Shown here: positions 43,792-52,722 of the stretch, in pieces
How the letters are laid out: each line of letters begins with the position of its first letter
Numbering within the stretch: the stretch's first letter is position 1
Assembly (NCBI GenBank): GCA_900540875.1
Contig: UQHT01000003.1
Location: forward strand, 1-64,000
DNA from: an uncultured Collinsella sp.
Lineage (GTDB): Bacteria > Actinomycetota > Coriobacteriia > Coriobacteriales > Coriobacteriaceae
Direction of reading: 5' to 3'
DNA: 64,000 nucleotides
Made by a program: the position numbers and the translations under genes
Notes under the pieces: generated by a model
What the model saw: only the letters and a program-made list of their open reading frames with translations
The model's database searches: none
What the model was told of the DNA's origin: nothing

Positions 43792-44469
43792 ATGTCGCTG
43801 CGCGGTGGAATCGGTTTGCCCGAGCTGCCCATAAAAGAGGGCAAGGAGTTTCGGCTTGGCATTATGGGCGGCACCTTCGACCCGATTCATTACGGGCACC
43901 TGGTGACTGCCGAGCAGGCGCGCGAGTCGCTCGACTTGGACGCTGTGCTCTTTATGCCGGCGGGCTCTCCCGCCTTTAAGCTTGACAAGCCGGTTACGCC
44001 TGCCGAGGACCGTTATGCCATGACGGTCCTCGCCACCGCCGCGAACCCGGCCTTTTTGGCGAGCCGGTTCGAGATCGACCGTCCGGGTGTAACCTATACG
44101 GCCGATACGCTTCATGCCCTTCGCGATTTTTACCCGCCGCAGGTAAAGCTCTACTTTATTACGGGCGCCGATGCGATTATCGATATTGTGACCTGGCATG
44201 ATGCCGAACGAATCGCTGAGCTTGCTACCTTTATTGCGGCGACGCGACCGGGCTTTGATATCGATACGGCGCGTGCCCGAATCAAAGAGTCGGGGCTGCC
44301 GTTCGACGTGCGCTATATTCAGATTCCGGCGCTGGCGATCAGCTCGACGAACATTCGTAAGCGAGTTGCCCGCGGCATGAGCGTGCGCTATCTTACGAGC
44401 GAGTCCGTGCTCGGCTACATTCGCAAGCGCAGGCTATATGCCGATTTGGGCCAAGAAGATTTTGAGTGA
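43792..44469 (+). CDS. nadD: Nicotinate-nucleotide adenylyltransferase
   Basis: A 225-residue enzyme that makes deamido-NAD from nicotinate mononucleotide and ATP. LGIMGGTFDPIHYGHLVTAE is the nucleotidyltransferase HxGH region, FITGADAIIDI follows, and ISSTNIRKRVARG is the second ATP-binding motif. It starts three bases after obg, and its stop overlaps the yqeK start. Confidence 0.95.
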   Translation: MSLRGGIGLPELPIKEGKEFRLGIMGGTFDPIHYGHLVTAEQARESLDLDAVLFMPAGSPAFKLDKPVTPAEDRYAMTVLATAANPAFLASRFEIDRPGVTYTADTLHALRDFYPPQVKLYFITGADAIIDIVTWHDAERIAELATFIAATRPGFDIDTARARIKESGLPFDVRYIQIPALAISSTNIRKRVARGMSVRYLTSESVLGYIRKRRLYADLGQEDFE

Positions 44470-45089
44470 TGGGGGCTACGTTGTCGGTAGAGGATCAGTT
44501 TGAGGGCGATGAGCGCGCGCTGCTCAAGCGCATTCAAGAGCTGCTTGATGTGCGTATGAAGGATAAGCGCAAGCGCTACATGCATTCGCTGGGTGTTGCC
44601 GAGACCGCACTTCATCTGGCCGAGGTCTACGGCGTTGACCGCTTTGATGCGGCTGCCGCCGGCTTAATTCACGACTGGGACAAGGTTCTTTCCGATGACG
44701 AGCTCGTGGCCCGCGCGCTTCACTATGGCATCAAGGTTGCCGGCTCTCCTTCCGCCGCGACGCCGCTTTTGCATGGCCCTGTTGCCGCCTATGAGCTTCC
44801 GCAGCTTTTTCCCGAGCTGTCGCCGGCTGTTTTCCAGGCTGTCGACCGTCACACCGTGGGTGCCTGCGACATGACGCCGCTCGATATGGTGGTCTTTGTG
44901 GCAGATGCCATCGAGCCCAACCGTCACGGCGACTATGCCCATGCGCTGCGCAAGATGGTGGGGGAGTCGACGCTTGACGAGTTGTTCTTCTCCTGTTTTG
45001 CGCAGGGTCTGGTCTATGTGATCCAGTCCGGGCGCTATCTTTATCCCACGGCTATTACGATTTACAACCATTACGCCCAGCTGCGCTAG
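44469..45089 (+). CDS. yqeK: HD-domain hydrolase, YqeK family
   Basis: A protein of about 206 residues. MHSLGVAETALHLAEVYGVD and GLIHDWDKVL carry the HD metal-binding residues; VDRHTVGACDMTPLDMVVFVADAIEPNR is the later block. YqeK proteins split diadenosine tetraphosphate. The gene lies between nadD and rsfS as in many Gram-positives. The ATG overlaps the nadD stop; a TTG further in is an alternative. Confidence 0.9.
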   Translation: MGATLSVEDQFEGDERALLKRIQELLDVRMKDKRKRYMHSLGVAETALHLAEVYGVDRFDAAAAGLIHDWDKVLSDDELVARALHYGIKVAGSPSAATPLLHGPVAAYELPQLFPELSPAVFQAVDRHTVGACDMTPLDMVVFVADAIEPNRHGDYAHALRKMVGESTLDELFFSCFAQGLVYVIQSGRYLYPTAITIYNHYAQLR

Positions 45090-45117
45090 CTCGGGTGTGT
45101 CTAGAAAGAGGTATTCC

Positions 45118-45573
45118 ATGGCCGACGAGACCATGACTGACGAGCAGATTCTTGAAGGTGTGGAGCACAAGAGTTTCGCCGCCACGTCCGACCGCACCGC
45201 CGCCTCGCTGTCCGCGAGCGGTGTCGCCGCCGAGGATGTCGCCCGCGCCGCCGCGCAGGCCGCCTACGACAAGAAGGGCGAGGACGTGCAGGTGCTCAAC
45301 CTGACCGAGCTTTCCGACGTGTGCGACTACTTTGTGCTTGCCACCGGTACCAACAACCGCCAGGTCGATTCTATCGTCGACGAGATCGAGGAGAAGGTCG
45401 CCGCGGCTTGCGGCGAGCATCCGTTCTCCATCGAGGGCCGCGAGCAGAAGACCTGGATGCTCATGGACTACGGCTCGGTCGTCGTTCACGTCTTCACTCC
45501 CGAAGCCCGCGACTTCTACCGTCTAGAAAAGCTCTGGGGTGACGCCCCCCAGCTCCCCCTCGACTTCCTCTAG
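45118..45573 (+). CDS. rsfS: Ribosomal silencing factor RsfS
   Basis: A 151-residue protein that binds L14 and blocks subunit joining under starvation. VLNLTELSDVCDYFVLATGTNNRQVDSI and the segment from KTWMLMDYG to HVFTPEARDFYRLEKLWGDA mark the family. The first 45 residues are an acidic, Ala-rich extension. ATG 45118 follows AAAGAGG. Last gene of the obg-nadD-yqeK-rsfS set. Confidence 0.95.
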   Translation: MADETMTDEQILEGVEHKSFAATSDRTAASLSASGVAAEDVARAAAQAAYDKKGEDVQVLNLTELSDVCDYFVLATGTNNRQVDSIVDEIEEKVAAACGEHPFSIEGREQKTWMLMDYGSVVVHVFTPEARDFYRLEKLWGDAPQLPLDFL

Positions 45574-45616
45574 TGGCTCATTTGATACGGGGCTTTTAGT
45601 TAGCCTCGCGCATTTT

Positions 45617-45659
45617 GCCGGGCAGTTGCGGTTTTCCGTACCTGCCCGGCTTTCTTTTT
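45617..45659 (+). terminator. Terminator after rsfS
   Basis: GCCGGGCAG pairs with CTGCCCGGC, the loop of 16 bases holds a small inner stem, and TTTCTTTTT follows. It separates rsfS from the convergent dinB gene. Confidence 0.88.
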
Positions 45660-45671
45660 GCCCAAAGGCGG

Positions 45672-46886
45672 TTAATCGTTGAAGCGGGATTGGCGGCCGA
45701 AGGATAGGGCGGTGTCGCCGAACTTGTCTCGGACGGCGTCGATAGCAACCGAGAGGTCGCGTCGGTCGCTGGATTGGGCTCCGCGGTCGTCGACTTTGCA
45801 GAACAGGTCGGTCTGGATGCCGCCCTGATGGTCAAAGTCGCTCATCCCGATACCCGCCAGACGCACATGCATGCCTTCCTGCCAGATGTTGTCGAGCAGT
45901 TCGAGCGCAACCGCCACAAAGATGTTCTCGTCGTCGGTCGGATGAGGCAGCCGGCGCTGTGCCGAGCGACCGCTTCCATACGAATACTTGAGCTTGAGCG
46001 TCACCGTGGCGCCCGTCAGTCCCTGACGGCGCAGGCGGCGTCCCACTGACTCGCCCAACAGCGCAATCGCCGCTTCGATGTCCCCGCGCTCAGTCAAATC
46101 TTTCGCAAAGGTGCGCTCATTGCTCACCGATTTAACCTCACGCTCTTCATCGAGACTCGTGACTTCGGAGATTTCGAGTCCCAGCGCACGCTGGCGCATG
46201 CGTTCGCCGTTGACGCCAAAAATAGAGGCCAAGGTGGATTCCGGTGCACGTGATAGCTCGCCGAGGGTGTAGATGCGCATGCGGCGCAGTCGCTCCTCGG
46301 CCGAGCGCCCGATGCCGCTCATGGCAGATACCGGCAGCGCGGCCAAAAAGCGCTGCTCGGTTCCGGGGCGCACGATGGTCAGCCCAAACGGCTTGTCCCG
46401 CTCGCTTGCGATCTTTGCGACCGTCTTGTTGCAGCCCACGCCAATGGAGCACGTCACTCCCAGCGCTGCCACACGGTCGCTTATACGCCGTGCAACCAGC
46501 AGTGGGTCCTCGGGCGCAAAGCGACCCGGTGTGATATCGATAAAGGCTTCGTCGATGGATACGCGCTCAACGCGCGGCGTCTCCTCGGCAAGAATCGCCA
46601 TGACCTGCGCGCTCACCTCGCGGTAGCGATCAAAGTGCCCGTGCGTCCAAATGGCTTGCGGGCACAAGCGCCGCGCCTCGGCCGAGGCCATGGCAGAGTG
46701 CACGCCAAAGCGGCGCGCCTCATACGAACACGTGGACACGACGCCACGCGAATCGGCGTCTCCGCCCACAATGAGTGGCTTTCCGCGCCATTCGGGATGA
46801 TCGAGCATCTCCACGCTCGCAAAAAACGCATCGAGGTCCATGAGGCCCACCGCCGGACCCGTCCAGGGAGGCGGCGTGACGCTCAT
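45672..46886 (-). CDS. dinB: DNA polymerase IV
   Basis: A 404-residue Y-family polymerase for translesion synthesis. GLMDLDAFFASVEMLDHPEWRGKP holds the first metal ligand and RVSIDEAFIDITPG the other acids. IGVGCNKTVAKIASERDKP and GIGRSAEERLRRMRI are the palm and thumb blocks. ATG 46886 is preferred because GAGG precedes it; a start at 46925 would lie only a few bases after a TATACT box. No clear LexA site is visible. Confidence 0.92.
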   Translation of the reverse strand: MSVTPPPWTGPAVGLMDLDAFFASVEMLDHPEWRGKPLIVGGDADSRGVVSTCSYEARRFGVHSAMASAEARRLCPQAIWTHGHFDRYREVSAQVMAILAEETPRVERVSIDEAFIDITPGRFAPEDPLLVARRISDRVAALGVTCSIGVGCNKTVAKIASERDKPFGLTIVRPGTEQRFLAALPVSAMSGIGRSAEERLRRMRIYTLGELSRAPESTLASIFGVNGERMRQRALGLEISEVTSLDEEREVKSVSNERTFAKDLTERGDIEAAIALLGESVGRRLRRQGLTGATVTLKLKYSYGSGRSAQRRLPHPTDDENIFVAVALELLDNIWQEGMHVRLAGIGMSDFDHQGGIQTDLFCKVDDRGAQSSDRRDLSVAIDAVRDKFGDTALSFGRQSRFND

Positions 46887-47126
46887 GGCATCCTCATAAC
46901 CGTATGTATGTTCGCGTCTTTCCATGTCATGAGTATACCGCGCAGCTCATGTGGGGTGCGTGTATGTGCTTGCAAATCCCGAATTCTTGTCTAAGATATG
47001 GATTTGCCCTCGACTACACCGAAGAAGTTGGTCTCACGGACTTCACCTGCCCGCGTCGATGGCGTATTATGTTCAACTGTTTGTTTGTAGTTGCAGCCTA
47101 AAGCTGCTTGGTTGGAGGAGTTTCCT

Positions 47127-47468
47127 TTGGCAGTCAAGATTCGCCTTGCTCGTCACGGCGCTAAGAAGCGTCCGTACTACCGTGTCGTCGTCGCCGATTC
47201 CCGCGCCCCGCGTGACGGTCGTATCATCGAGGAGGTTGGCCGCTACAACCCGATGACCGCCCCCAAGACCATCAACCTCGACCTTGAGAAGATCGCCGAC
47301 TGGCAGTCCAAGGGCGCTCAGCTCACCGACGCCGTCGCCGCTCTGGTCAAGGCCGCCAACGAGGGCGAGAAGACCGAGACCGTCGTCAAGAAGTCCAAGA
47401 AGCAGCTCGCCAAAGAGGCCGAGGCCGCTAAGGCTGCCGCTGAGGCCGCTGAGGGCGCCGAGGAGTAA
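47127..47468 (+). CDS. rpsP: 30S ribosomal protein S16
   Basis: A 113-residue protein starting at TTG 47127, six bases after GGAGGAG. VKIRLARHGAKKRPYYRVVVADSR and GRIIEEVGRYNPM are S16 signatures. The last 40 residues form a Lys then Ala and Glu-rich tail beyond the usual S16 core. khpA, rimM, trmD follow in the widely conserved order. Confidence 0.97.
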   Translation: MAVKIRLARHGAKKRPYYRVVVADSRAPRDGRIIEEVGRYNPMTAPKTINLDLEKIADWQSKGAQLTDAVAALVKAANEGEKTETVVKKSKKQLAKEAEAAKAAAEAAEGAEE

Positions 47469-47471
47469 ATC

Positions 47472-47756
47472 GTGCCTGAGGTTGACGCTGCACAGCTCGA
47501 GGGTGAGGCAATGCTCTCAGATCGCATCGCCGATCTCGTCGAATATCTCGTTGTTCAGATCGTCGACGACCCGGATTCCGTGAGCCTTGAGGTCATCGAT
47601 GGTGACGACGCCTCTACGATTGAGGTTTCGGTCGCCGAGGATGACGTCGCTAAGGTCATCGGCCGTCGTGGCCGTACCATCAAGGCCATTCGCACGCTCG
47701 CCCGTGCGCTGGCCGCTCGCCTCGACACTGCTGTCGAGGTAGAGGTTCTGGGCTAG
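47472..47756 (+). CDS. khpA: KH-domain RNA-binding protein KhpA
   Basis: A 94-residue protein with a single KH domain; VAKVIGRRGRTIKAIRTLAR holds the GxxG loop that grips RNA. It starts at GTG 47472 after AGGAG; an internal ATG at 47511 is possible. The position between rpsP and rimM is typical. It probably works with a KhpB partner on small RNAs. Confidence 0.92.
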   Translation: MPEVDAAQLEGEAMLSDRIADLVEYLVVQIVDDPDSVSLEVIDGDDASTIEVSVAEDDVAKVIGRRGRTIKAIRTLARALAARLDTAVEVEVLG

Positions 47757-47760
47757 GACC

Positions 47761-48282
47761 TTGAGGTCCCAGTACAAAAATATCGCCCGTGTGGTCAAGC
47801 CGCACGGAAGGAAGGGGGAGGTCCTCGCGCAGCCGCTGCGGGGGCTTCCTTCTGTATTAGAGCCGGGTATGCGCGTCGCCCTGACGCCGCCGGCGCTCAA
47901 GCGCGACCGCTTTTGCACGGTTGTGTCCGTCACCGATACGGGCGATGGCGATCTGGTCTCATTTGAGGGCATTGACGACTTGACGGCCGCCGAGGGCATC
48001 ACGGGATGCTATGTGCTGGCAAATCGTGACGATTTTGAGCTCGATTCACTCGACGCCGCCTATACCGACCTGATGGGTCGCGAGGTGGTTGACGAGCGCT
48101 TCGGTTCGCTCGGCACGATCGTCGAGATCATGTCGACGCCCGCTAACGATGTTTGGGATGTCGAGGGCGATCGGTACGGCGAGGTATTGATTCCCGTGAT
48201 CGAGCAGGTTGTGCTCGATCTTCCCGACACAGGAACAATTTCCGTCCACGTTATGGACGGCCTGATCGATATGGACAAGTAG
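47761..48282 (+). CDS. rimM: 16S rRNA processing protein RimM
   Basis: A 173-residue assembly factor that binds S19 and aids 30S maturation. IARVVKPHGRKGEVLAQPL opens the N-terminal barrel; the PRC-barrel half has LMGREVVDERFGSLGTIVEI and LIPVIEQVVLDL. It starts at TTG four bases after khpA. Length is normal. Confidence 0.92.
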   Translation: MRSQYKNIARVVKPHGRKGEVLAQPLRGLPSVLEPGMRVALTPPALKRDRFCTVVSVTDTGDGDLVSFEGIDDLTAAEGITGCYVLANRDDFELDSLDAAYTDLMGREVVDERFGSLGTIVEIMSTPANDVWDVEGDRYGEVLIPVIEQVVLDLPDTGTISVHVMDGLIDMDK

Positions 48283-48292
48283 GGAGGACAAC

Positions 48293-49051
48293 ATGCTGAT
48301 TGAGACCCTTTCGGTCTTTCCCGAGATGTTTGAGCCCGTCATGTCCACATCGATTTTGGGCCGCGCCCGCAAGGCCGGCCTTTTTGATTTTAAGGCGTAT
48401 AACCTGCGCGACTGGACGCACGACCGCCATCGTACCGTCGATGACGAGCCGTACGGCGGCGGGCAGGGCATGCTCATGAAGGTCGAGCCTATCGCCGAGG
48501 CCATCGAGGCCATTAGCGCGGAGGGCCCCAAGCCGACGGTGGTGTTCTTCACCCCGTGCGGCGAGCCTTTTACGCAGCATGTGGCCGAGCGCCTGCTCAA
48601 AAGCGAGCGCTTGCTGTTTGTGTGCAGCCGTTACGAGGGTGTCGACGAGCGTGCCTATGCGTATGCCGACGAGCGCCTGTCGATCGGCGATTACGTGCTC
48701 ACGGGCGGCGAGCTGCCCGCTATGGTGGTGGCTGACGCCGTCGTGCGTCTCATCCCCGGCGCCCTTGGTGACGAGATGAGCAACGTCGACGAGTCGTTCT
48801 CGACCGCCGAGGACGGAGGCCTGCTCGAGTATGCGCAGTACACTCGCCCTGCTGAATTCAACGGCGAGGGCGTGCCGCCGGTGCTCGTGAGCGGTGACCA
48901 TGCCAAGGTCGATGCCTGGCGCCGTAAGAATGCCATCGAGCGCACCTGCCGCTGGCGTCCCGACCTGATCGAGACGGCACGGCTTACGCCCCAGGAGCGC
49001 GCATACGCGCAGGAGATTCTGGACGCTTCGTATTCGCAGGGCGAGGAGTGA
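48293..49051 (+). CDS. trmD: tRNA (guanine-37-N1)-methyltransferase TrmD
   Basis: A 252-residue SPOUT methyltransferase acting at G37 of tRNAs. IETLSVFPEMFEPVMSTSILGRA opens the protein. DDEPYGGGQGMLMKVEP, CSRYEGVDERAYAYADERLSIGDYVLTGGELPAM and the trefoil-knot segment follow. Overlaps the sequence leading to lepB. Confidence 0.97.
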   Translation: MLIETLSVFPEMFEPVMSTSILGRARKAGLFDFKAYNLRDWTHDRHRTVDDEPYGGGQGMLMKVEPIAEAIEAISAEGPKPTVVFFTPCGEPFTQHVAERLLKSERLLFVCSRYEGVDERAYAYADERLSIGDYVLTGGELPAMVVADAVVRLIPGALGDEMSNVDESFSTAEDGGLLEYAQYTRPAEFNGEGVPPVLVSGDHAKVDAWRRKNAIERTCRWRPDLIETARLTPQERAYAQEILDASYSQGEE

Positions 49052-49053
49052 GA

Positions 49054-49617
49054 ATGGTTCCATCGCAGCATTCCGCGTTGAGGGGCGCTTTTGAGTGGGT
49101 CGCGGTCATCGCGATCGCGCTCGTGGCCACCTTCCTGATCCGCACCTTTGTGGTCGAGCCCTTTGTGGTACCCACCGGCTCCATGGAGGACACGATCGAG
49201 ATTGGCGACCAGATTCTGGCGCAGAAGGTGACGCTCGAACTCGGACAGCCCGTCAAACAGGGCGATATCGTGGTGTTTCACAACCCCGATGCCACATCCG
49301 AGCATGACGTGCTGGTAAAGCGCGTCATCGCCACGGCCGGCCAGACGGTCGACCTGCAGGACGGCAAGGTCGTCGTCGACGGCCAGGCGCTCGATGAGGA
49401 CTATACGACCGGCATGAGCTGGCCGCTTTCGGTCCAGGCGCCCGCCGCCCAGGTGAGCTATCCCTACACCGTCCCCGATGACTGTGTGTGGGTGATGGGC
49501 GACAATCGAGAGAACTCTGCCGACTCACGCTACTTTGGTCCCGTCGATCGCTCCGATTTGATCGCTGTGGCGCTTGTGCGCTACTGGCCACTCAACCGCA
49601 TCGGCGCTATCGATTAA
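49054..49617 (+). CDS. lepB: Signal peptidase I
   Basis: A 187-residue membrane protease. One N-terminal helix (WVAVIAIALVATFLIRTFV) precedes PTGSMEDTIEIGDQ with the catalytic Ser, then DVLVKRVIATAGQTV with the Lys base, and MGDNRENSADSRYFGPV. The ATG follows GAGGAG directly after the trmD stop. Length is that of short Gram-positive enzymes. Confidence 0.95.
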   Translation: MVPSQHSALRGAFEWVAVIAIALVATFLIRTFVVEPFVVPTGSMEDTIEIGDQILAQKVTLELGQPVKQGDIVVFHNPDATSEHDVLVKRVIATAGQTVDLQDGKVVVDGQALDEDYTTGMSWPLSVQAPAAQVSYPYTVPDDCVWVMGDNRENSADSRYFGPVDRSDLIAVALVRYWPLNRIGAID

Positions 49618-49676
49618 AAACCGCTATAGTACAGTACCTAACCGTGTATTCGTTTCGACGAGGGGATATTAGAGGC

Positions 49677-50588
49677 ATGAACGCTTCATCGCTTTCCTTC
49701 CAAGACATCATCCTGCGCCTCCAGCAGTACTGGGGCGAGCAGGGCTGCGTCATTATGCAGCCCTATGACTCCGAGGTCGGTGCCGGTACCTTCCATACCG
49801 CGACCACGCTGCGCTCGCTCGGTCCCGCCGAATGGCGCACCTGCTATGCGCAGCCCTGCCGCCGTCCCGCCGACGGCCGCTACGGCGAGAACCCTAACCG
49901 CATGCAGCACTACTATCAGTTCCAGGTGCTCATTAAGCCCTCTCCGGTTAATGCTCAGGAGCTTTACCTGGGGTCTCTTGCTGCCATTGGCCTGGACCCC
50001 AACGACCATGACGTCCGTTTTGTCGAGGACGACTGGGAGAGCCCGACGCTGGGCGCCTGGGGCCTTGGCTGGGAGGTCTGGCTCAACGGCATGGAGGTCA
50101 CGCAGTTCACGTACTTCCAGCAGGTGGGCGGTATCGAGGTCGACCCCGTGCCCGTCGAGATAACCTATGGCCTGGAGCGTATCGCCATGTACGCTCAGGG
50201 CGTCAACTCGGTCTACGATCTGGTGTGGAGCTATCTGCCCGACGGCACGCCCATGACCTACGGCGACGTGTTCCTCGAGAACGAGCGCGAGTTCAGTGCC
50301 TATAACTTTGAGGTCGCCAACGTCGAGATGATGCGTCAGAAGTTTGACGACTACGAGGCCGAGTGCCATTCCTGCCTGGAGCGCAAGCTGCCGTTGCCGG
50401 CGTACGACTGTGTCATGAAGTGCAGTCACGCCTTCAACCTGCTCGATGCCCGCGGCGCCCTGTCCGCGGTCGAGCGTGCCAACTACATCCTGCGCGTCCG
50501 CGCCGTCGCCAAGGCGTGCTGCGAGGCCTACATGGCCGAGGTCGCCGGAGTCAACGAGAATGCCGACCAGGAAGGCGAGGTGGCGTAA
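49677..50588 (+). CDS. glyQ: Glycine-tRNA ligase alpha subunit
   Basis: The 303-residue alpha chain carries the class II catalytic core that activates glycine. FQDIILRLQQYWGEQGCVIMQPYD, PAEWRTCYAQPCRRPADGRYGENPNR and NGMEVTQFTYFQQVGGIE are family blocks. ATG 49677 matches the normal N-terminus; the frame is open far upstream without homology. glyS starts four bases after the stop. Confidence 0.97.
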   Translation: MNASSLSFQDIILRLQQYWGEQGCVIMQPYDSEVGAGTFHTATTLRSLGPAEWRTCYAQPCRRPADGRYGENPNRMQHYYQFQVLIKPSPVNAQELYLGSLAAIGLDPNDHDVRFVEDDWESPTLGAWGLGWEVWLNGMEVTQFTYFQQVGGIEVDPVPVEITYGLERIAMYAQGVNSVYDLVWSYLPDGTPMTYGDVFLENEREFSAYNFEVANVEMMRQKFDDYEAECHSCLERKLPLPAYDCVMKCSHAFNLLDARGALSAVERANYILRVRAVAKACCEAYMAEVAGVNENADQEGEVA

Positions 50589-50591
50589 GCC

Positions 50592-52688
50592 ATGGCAGAC
50601 GCTAAGGATTTCCTGTTTGAGATCGGTACGGAGGAAATGCCCTCTGCACCGCTGAACAATGCCGTCAAGCAGCTTGGTACCATGATCGCCAAGGGTCTCG
50701 ACGAGGCCGGTCTGGCCCACGGCGAGGTCCGCGTGATCTCGAGCCCGCGTCGCCTGGCTGCGCTCGTGGCCAACGTCGCCACTGCGACCGATGAGGTTCA
50801 CGAGGTCAAGCGTGGCCCCGCGGCAAACATCGCCTTCGACGCTGACGGTAACGCCACCAAGGCCGCCCAGGGCTTCGCCCGCAAGTGCGGTGTGGCTGCC
50901 GAGGATCTGGTCCGTCGCGAGGACACCGACGGCCGTGAGTACGTCTTTGCCGAGAAGAACATTCCTTCCGCTCCGGCTACTCCGATCCTGACGGCCCTGT
51001 GCGAGAAGACCATCGCCGGCCTGCAGTGGCCCAACTACCGTAGTCAGCGCTGGGGCCACGAGCACGCCACCTTCGTGCGCCCGGTCCGCTGGATCTGCTG
51101 CCTTCTGGGCGAGGATGTTGTGCCCGTGTCGTTTGCCGACGTGACGAGCGGCAACACTACGCGCGGCCATCGCGTGCTTGGCCCCGGTGACCACGTTGTC
51201 GCTAGCCCCGCCGCCTACGAGCAGGTGCTCGAGGACGCCGGCGTGCTTTCTGCCGAGCGCCGTCGCGAGGCGATTCTAGCCGGTATCGCCGAGGTCGAGG
51301 CTGCCCGTCCCGGCTGCCATGTCGATACGCCCAAGAAGGTCTTTGAGGAGGTTATCAACCTCTGCGAGTGGCCGACGGTGCTCGTCGGTACCTTCGATGA
51401 GGAGTTCCTCAAGGTCCCGCACGAGATCATCTGCGAGTCCATGCTCACCAACCAGCGCTACTTCCCGATCTATGACGGCGAGGGCAAGCTTACGCGTGAG
51501 TTCGTGGTCGTCTCCAACAGCAAGCCCGAGAATGCCGAGCGCGTGATCGACGGCAACGAGCGCGTCGTGCGCGCACGCCTGGATGACGCCAAGTTCTTCT
51601 ACGAGGAGGATCTGAAGATCTCTCTCGACGAGTTTCGTGAGCGCCTGGCCAAGGTCGCTTTCCAGGAGAAGCTCGGCAGCGTGCTCGCCAAGTCCGAGCG
51701 CATCGAGCAGCTCGCGCTCGCTATCGCCCGCGAGGCTCACCTGGGCGCCCATCTTGCCGCCGACGCTGCTCGCGCCGCACACCTGTGCAAGGCAGACCTG
51801 GTGTCCAACGCCGTCGTCGAGTTCACGAGCCAGCAGGGCGTGATGGGCGGTTATTACGCGACCGCGATGGGGGAGAACGACGAGGTCGCCCATGCTATTC
51901 GCGATCACTATCGTCCCCGTTTTGCCGGTGACGAGCTGCCCGAGGGCACCGCTGGCTGCATCGTGGCCTGCGCCGACAAGCTCGATACCATCGCCGGTAT
52001 CTTTGCCATCGGCGAGCCCCCGACCGGCTCCTCCGACCCCTACGCGCTGCGTCGTGCCGCTATCGGCATTATCAACATCCTGCGCGACCGTCTGCCGATC
52101 GACCCCACGTCGCTCATCGACTTTGCCCTCGAACTCTACAGTGAGCAGGGCATTGAGTTCGACGCCGCCGAGGTCGCCCAGCAGGTTCGTGACTTCTTCC
52201 ATGGCCGCCTGGTGAGCATGGCCCGCGACGAGAAGATTCCGGCCGATACCGTCGCCGCCGTCTCTGCGGTGCATATCATCGCCCCGTCCGTCTTCTTTGC
52301 CCGCTGCGCTGCCCTCGACGAGGCCCGCAAGAACGACGCTGAGACGTTCGACAACCTGGCTACCGCCTATGCCCGTGCCGCGCATATCTCGAAGCCCGAG
52401 CTGGGTGCGGAGTACGACCGCGCCCTGATGGGCGAGGCCGAACTCGCGCTCGCCGACGCCTCCGAGGCTGCTCAGACCGCAGTCGATGCCGCCCTTGCTG
52501 CCGAGGACTACCCGGCCGCATTTGCTGCCCTCGCCGCCCTGCGTGCCCCCATCGACCGCTTCTTCGACGAGGTCATGGTCATGGACAAGGACGAGCAGCT
52601 TCGCGATAATCGCCTTAAGCTGCTCAACCGCTTCGAGGCCGTTTTCTCCGGCATCGCCAACATCGGTGAGCTTGCCCGCAAAAAGTAA
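50592..52688 (+). CDS. glyS: Glycine-tRNA ligase beta subunit
   Basis: The 698-residue beta chain binds tRNA-Gly. FLFEIGTEEMPSAPL opens it. QGFARKCG, MRF-type segments near RSQRWGHEHATFVRPVRWI, and a late anticodon-binding domain (FFDEVMVMDKDEQLRDNRLKLLNR) follow. Length is usual for the alpha2beta2 form. Confidence 0.96.
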   Translation: MADAKDFLFEIGTEEMPSAPLNNAVKQLGTMIAKGLDEAGLAHGEVRVISSPRRLAALVANVATATDEVHEVKRGPAANIAFDADGNATKAAQGFARKCGVAAEDLVRREDTDGREYVFAEKNIPSAPATPILTALCEKTIAGLQWPNYRSQRWGHEHATFVRPVRWICCLLGEDVVPVSFADVTSGNTTRGHRVLGPGDHVVASPAAYEQVLEDAGVLSAERRREAILAGIAEVEAARPGCHVDTPKKVFEEVINLCEWPTVLVGTFDEEFLKVPHEIICESMLTNQRYFPIYDGEGKLTREFVVVSNSKPENAERVIDGNERVVRARLDDAKFFYEEDLKISLDEFRERLAKVAFQEKLGSVLAKSERIEQLALAIAREAHLGAHLAADAARAAHLCKADLVSNAVVEFTSQQGVMGGYYATAMGENDEVAHAIRDHYRPRFAGDELPEGTAGCIVACADKLDTIAGIFAIGEPPTGSSDPYALRRAAIGIINILRDRLPIDPTSLIDFALELYSEQGIEFDAAEVAQQVRDFFHGRLVSMARDEKIPADTVAAVSAVHIIAPSVFFARCAALDEARKNDAETFDNLATAYARAAHISKPELGAEYDRALMGEAELALADASEAAQTAVDAALAAEDYPAAFAALAALRAPIDRFFDEVMVMDKDEQLRDNRLKLLNRFEAVFSGIANIGELARKK

Positions 52689-52722
52689 GCCAGCCTGCGC
52701 ATAAGCGCAAAAGGAGCCCCGC

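Noticed and set aside
42325..44199. A 624-codon minus-strand ORF opposite obg and nadD
   Set aside because: No family motif, and the plus strand has unmistakable GTPase and adenylyltransferase signatures.
46900..46940. A possible LexA box before dinB (GAACATAC region)
   Set aside because: Only one half-site resembles the actinobacterial LexA motif; the GTTC half is missing at the right spacing.
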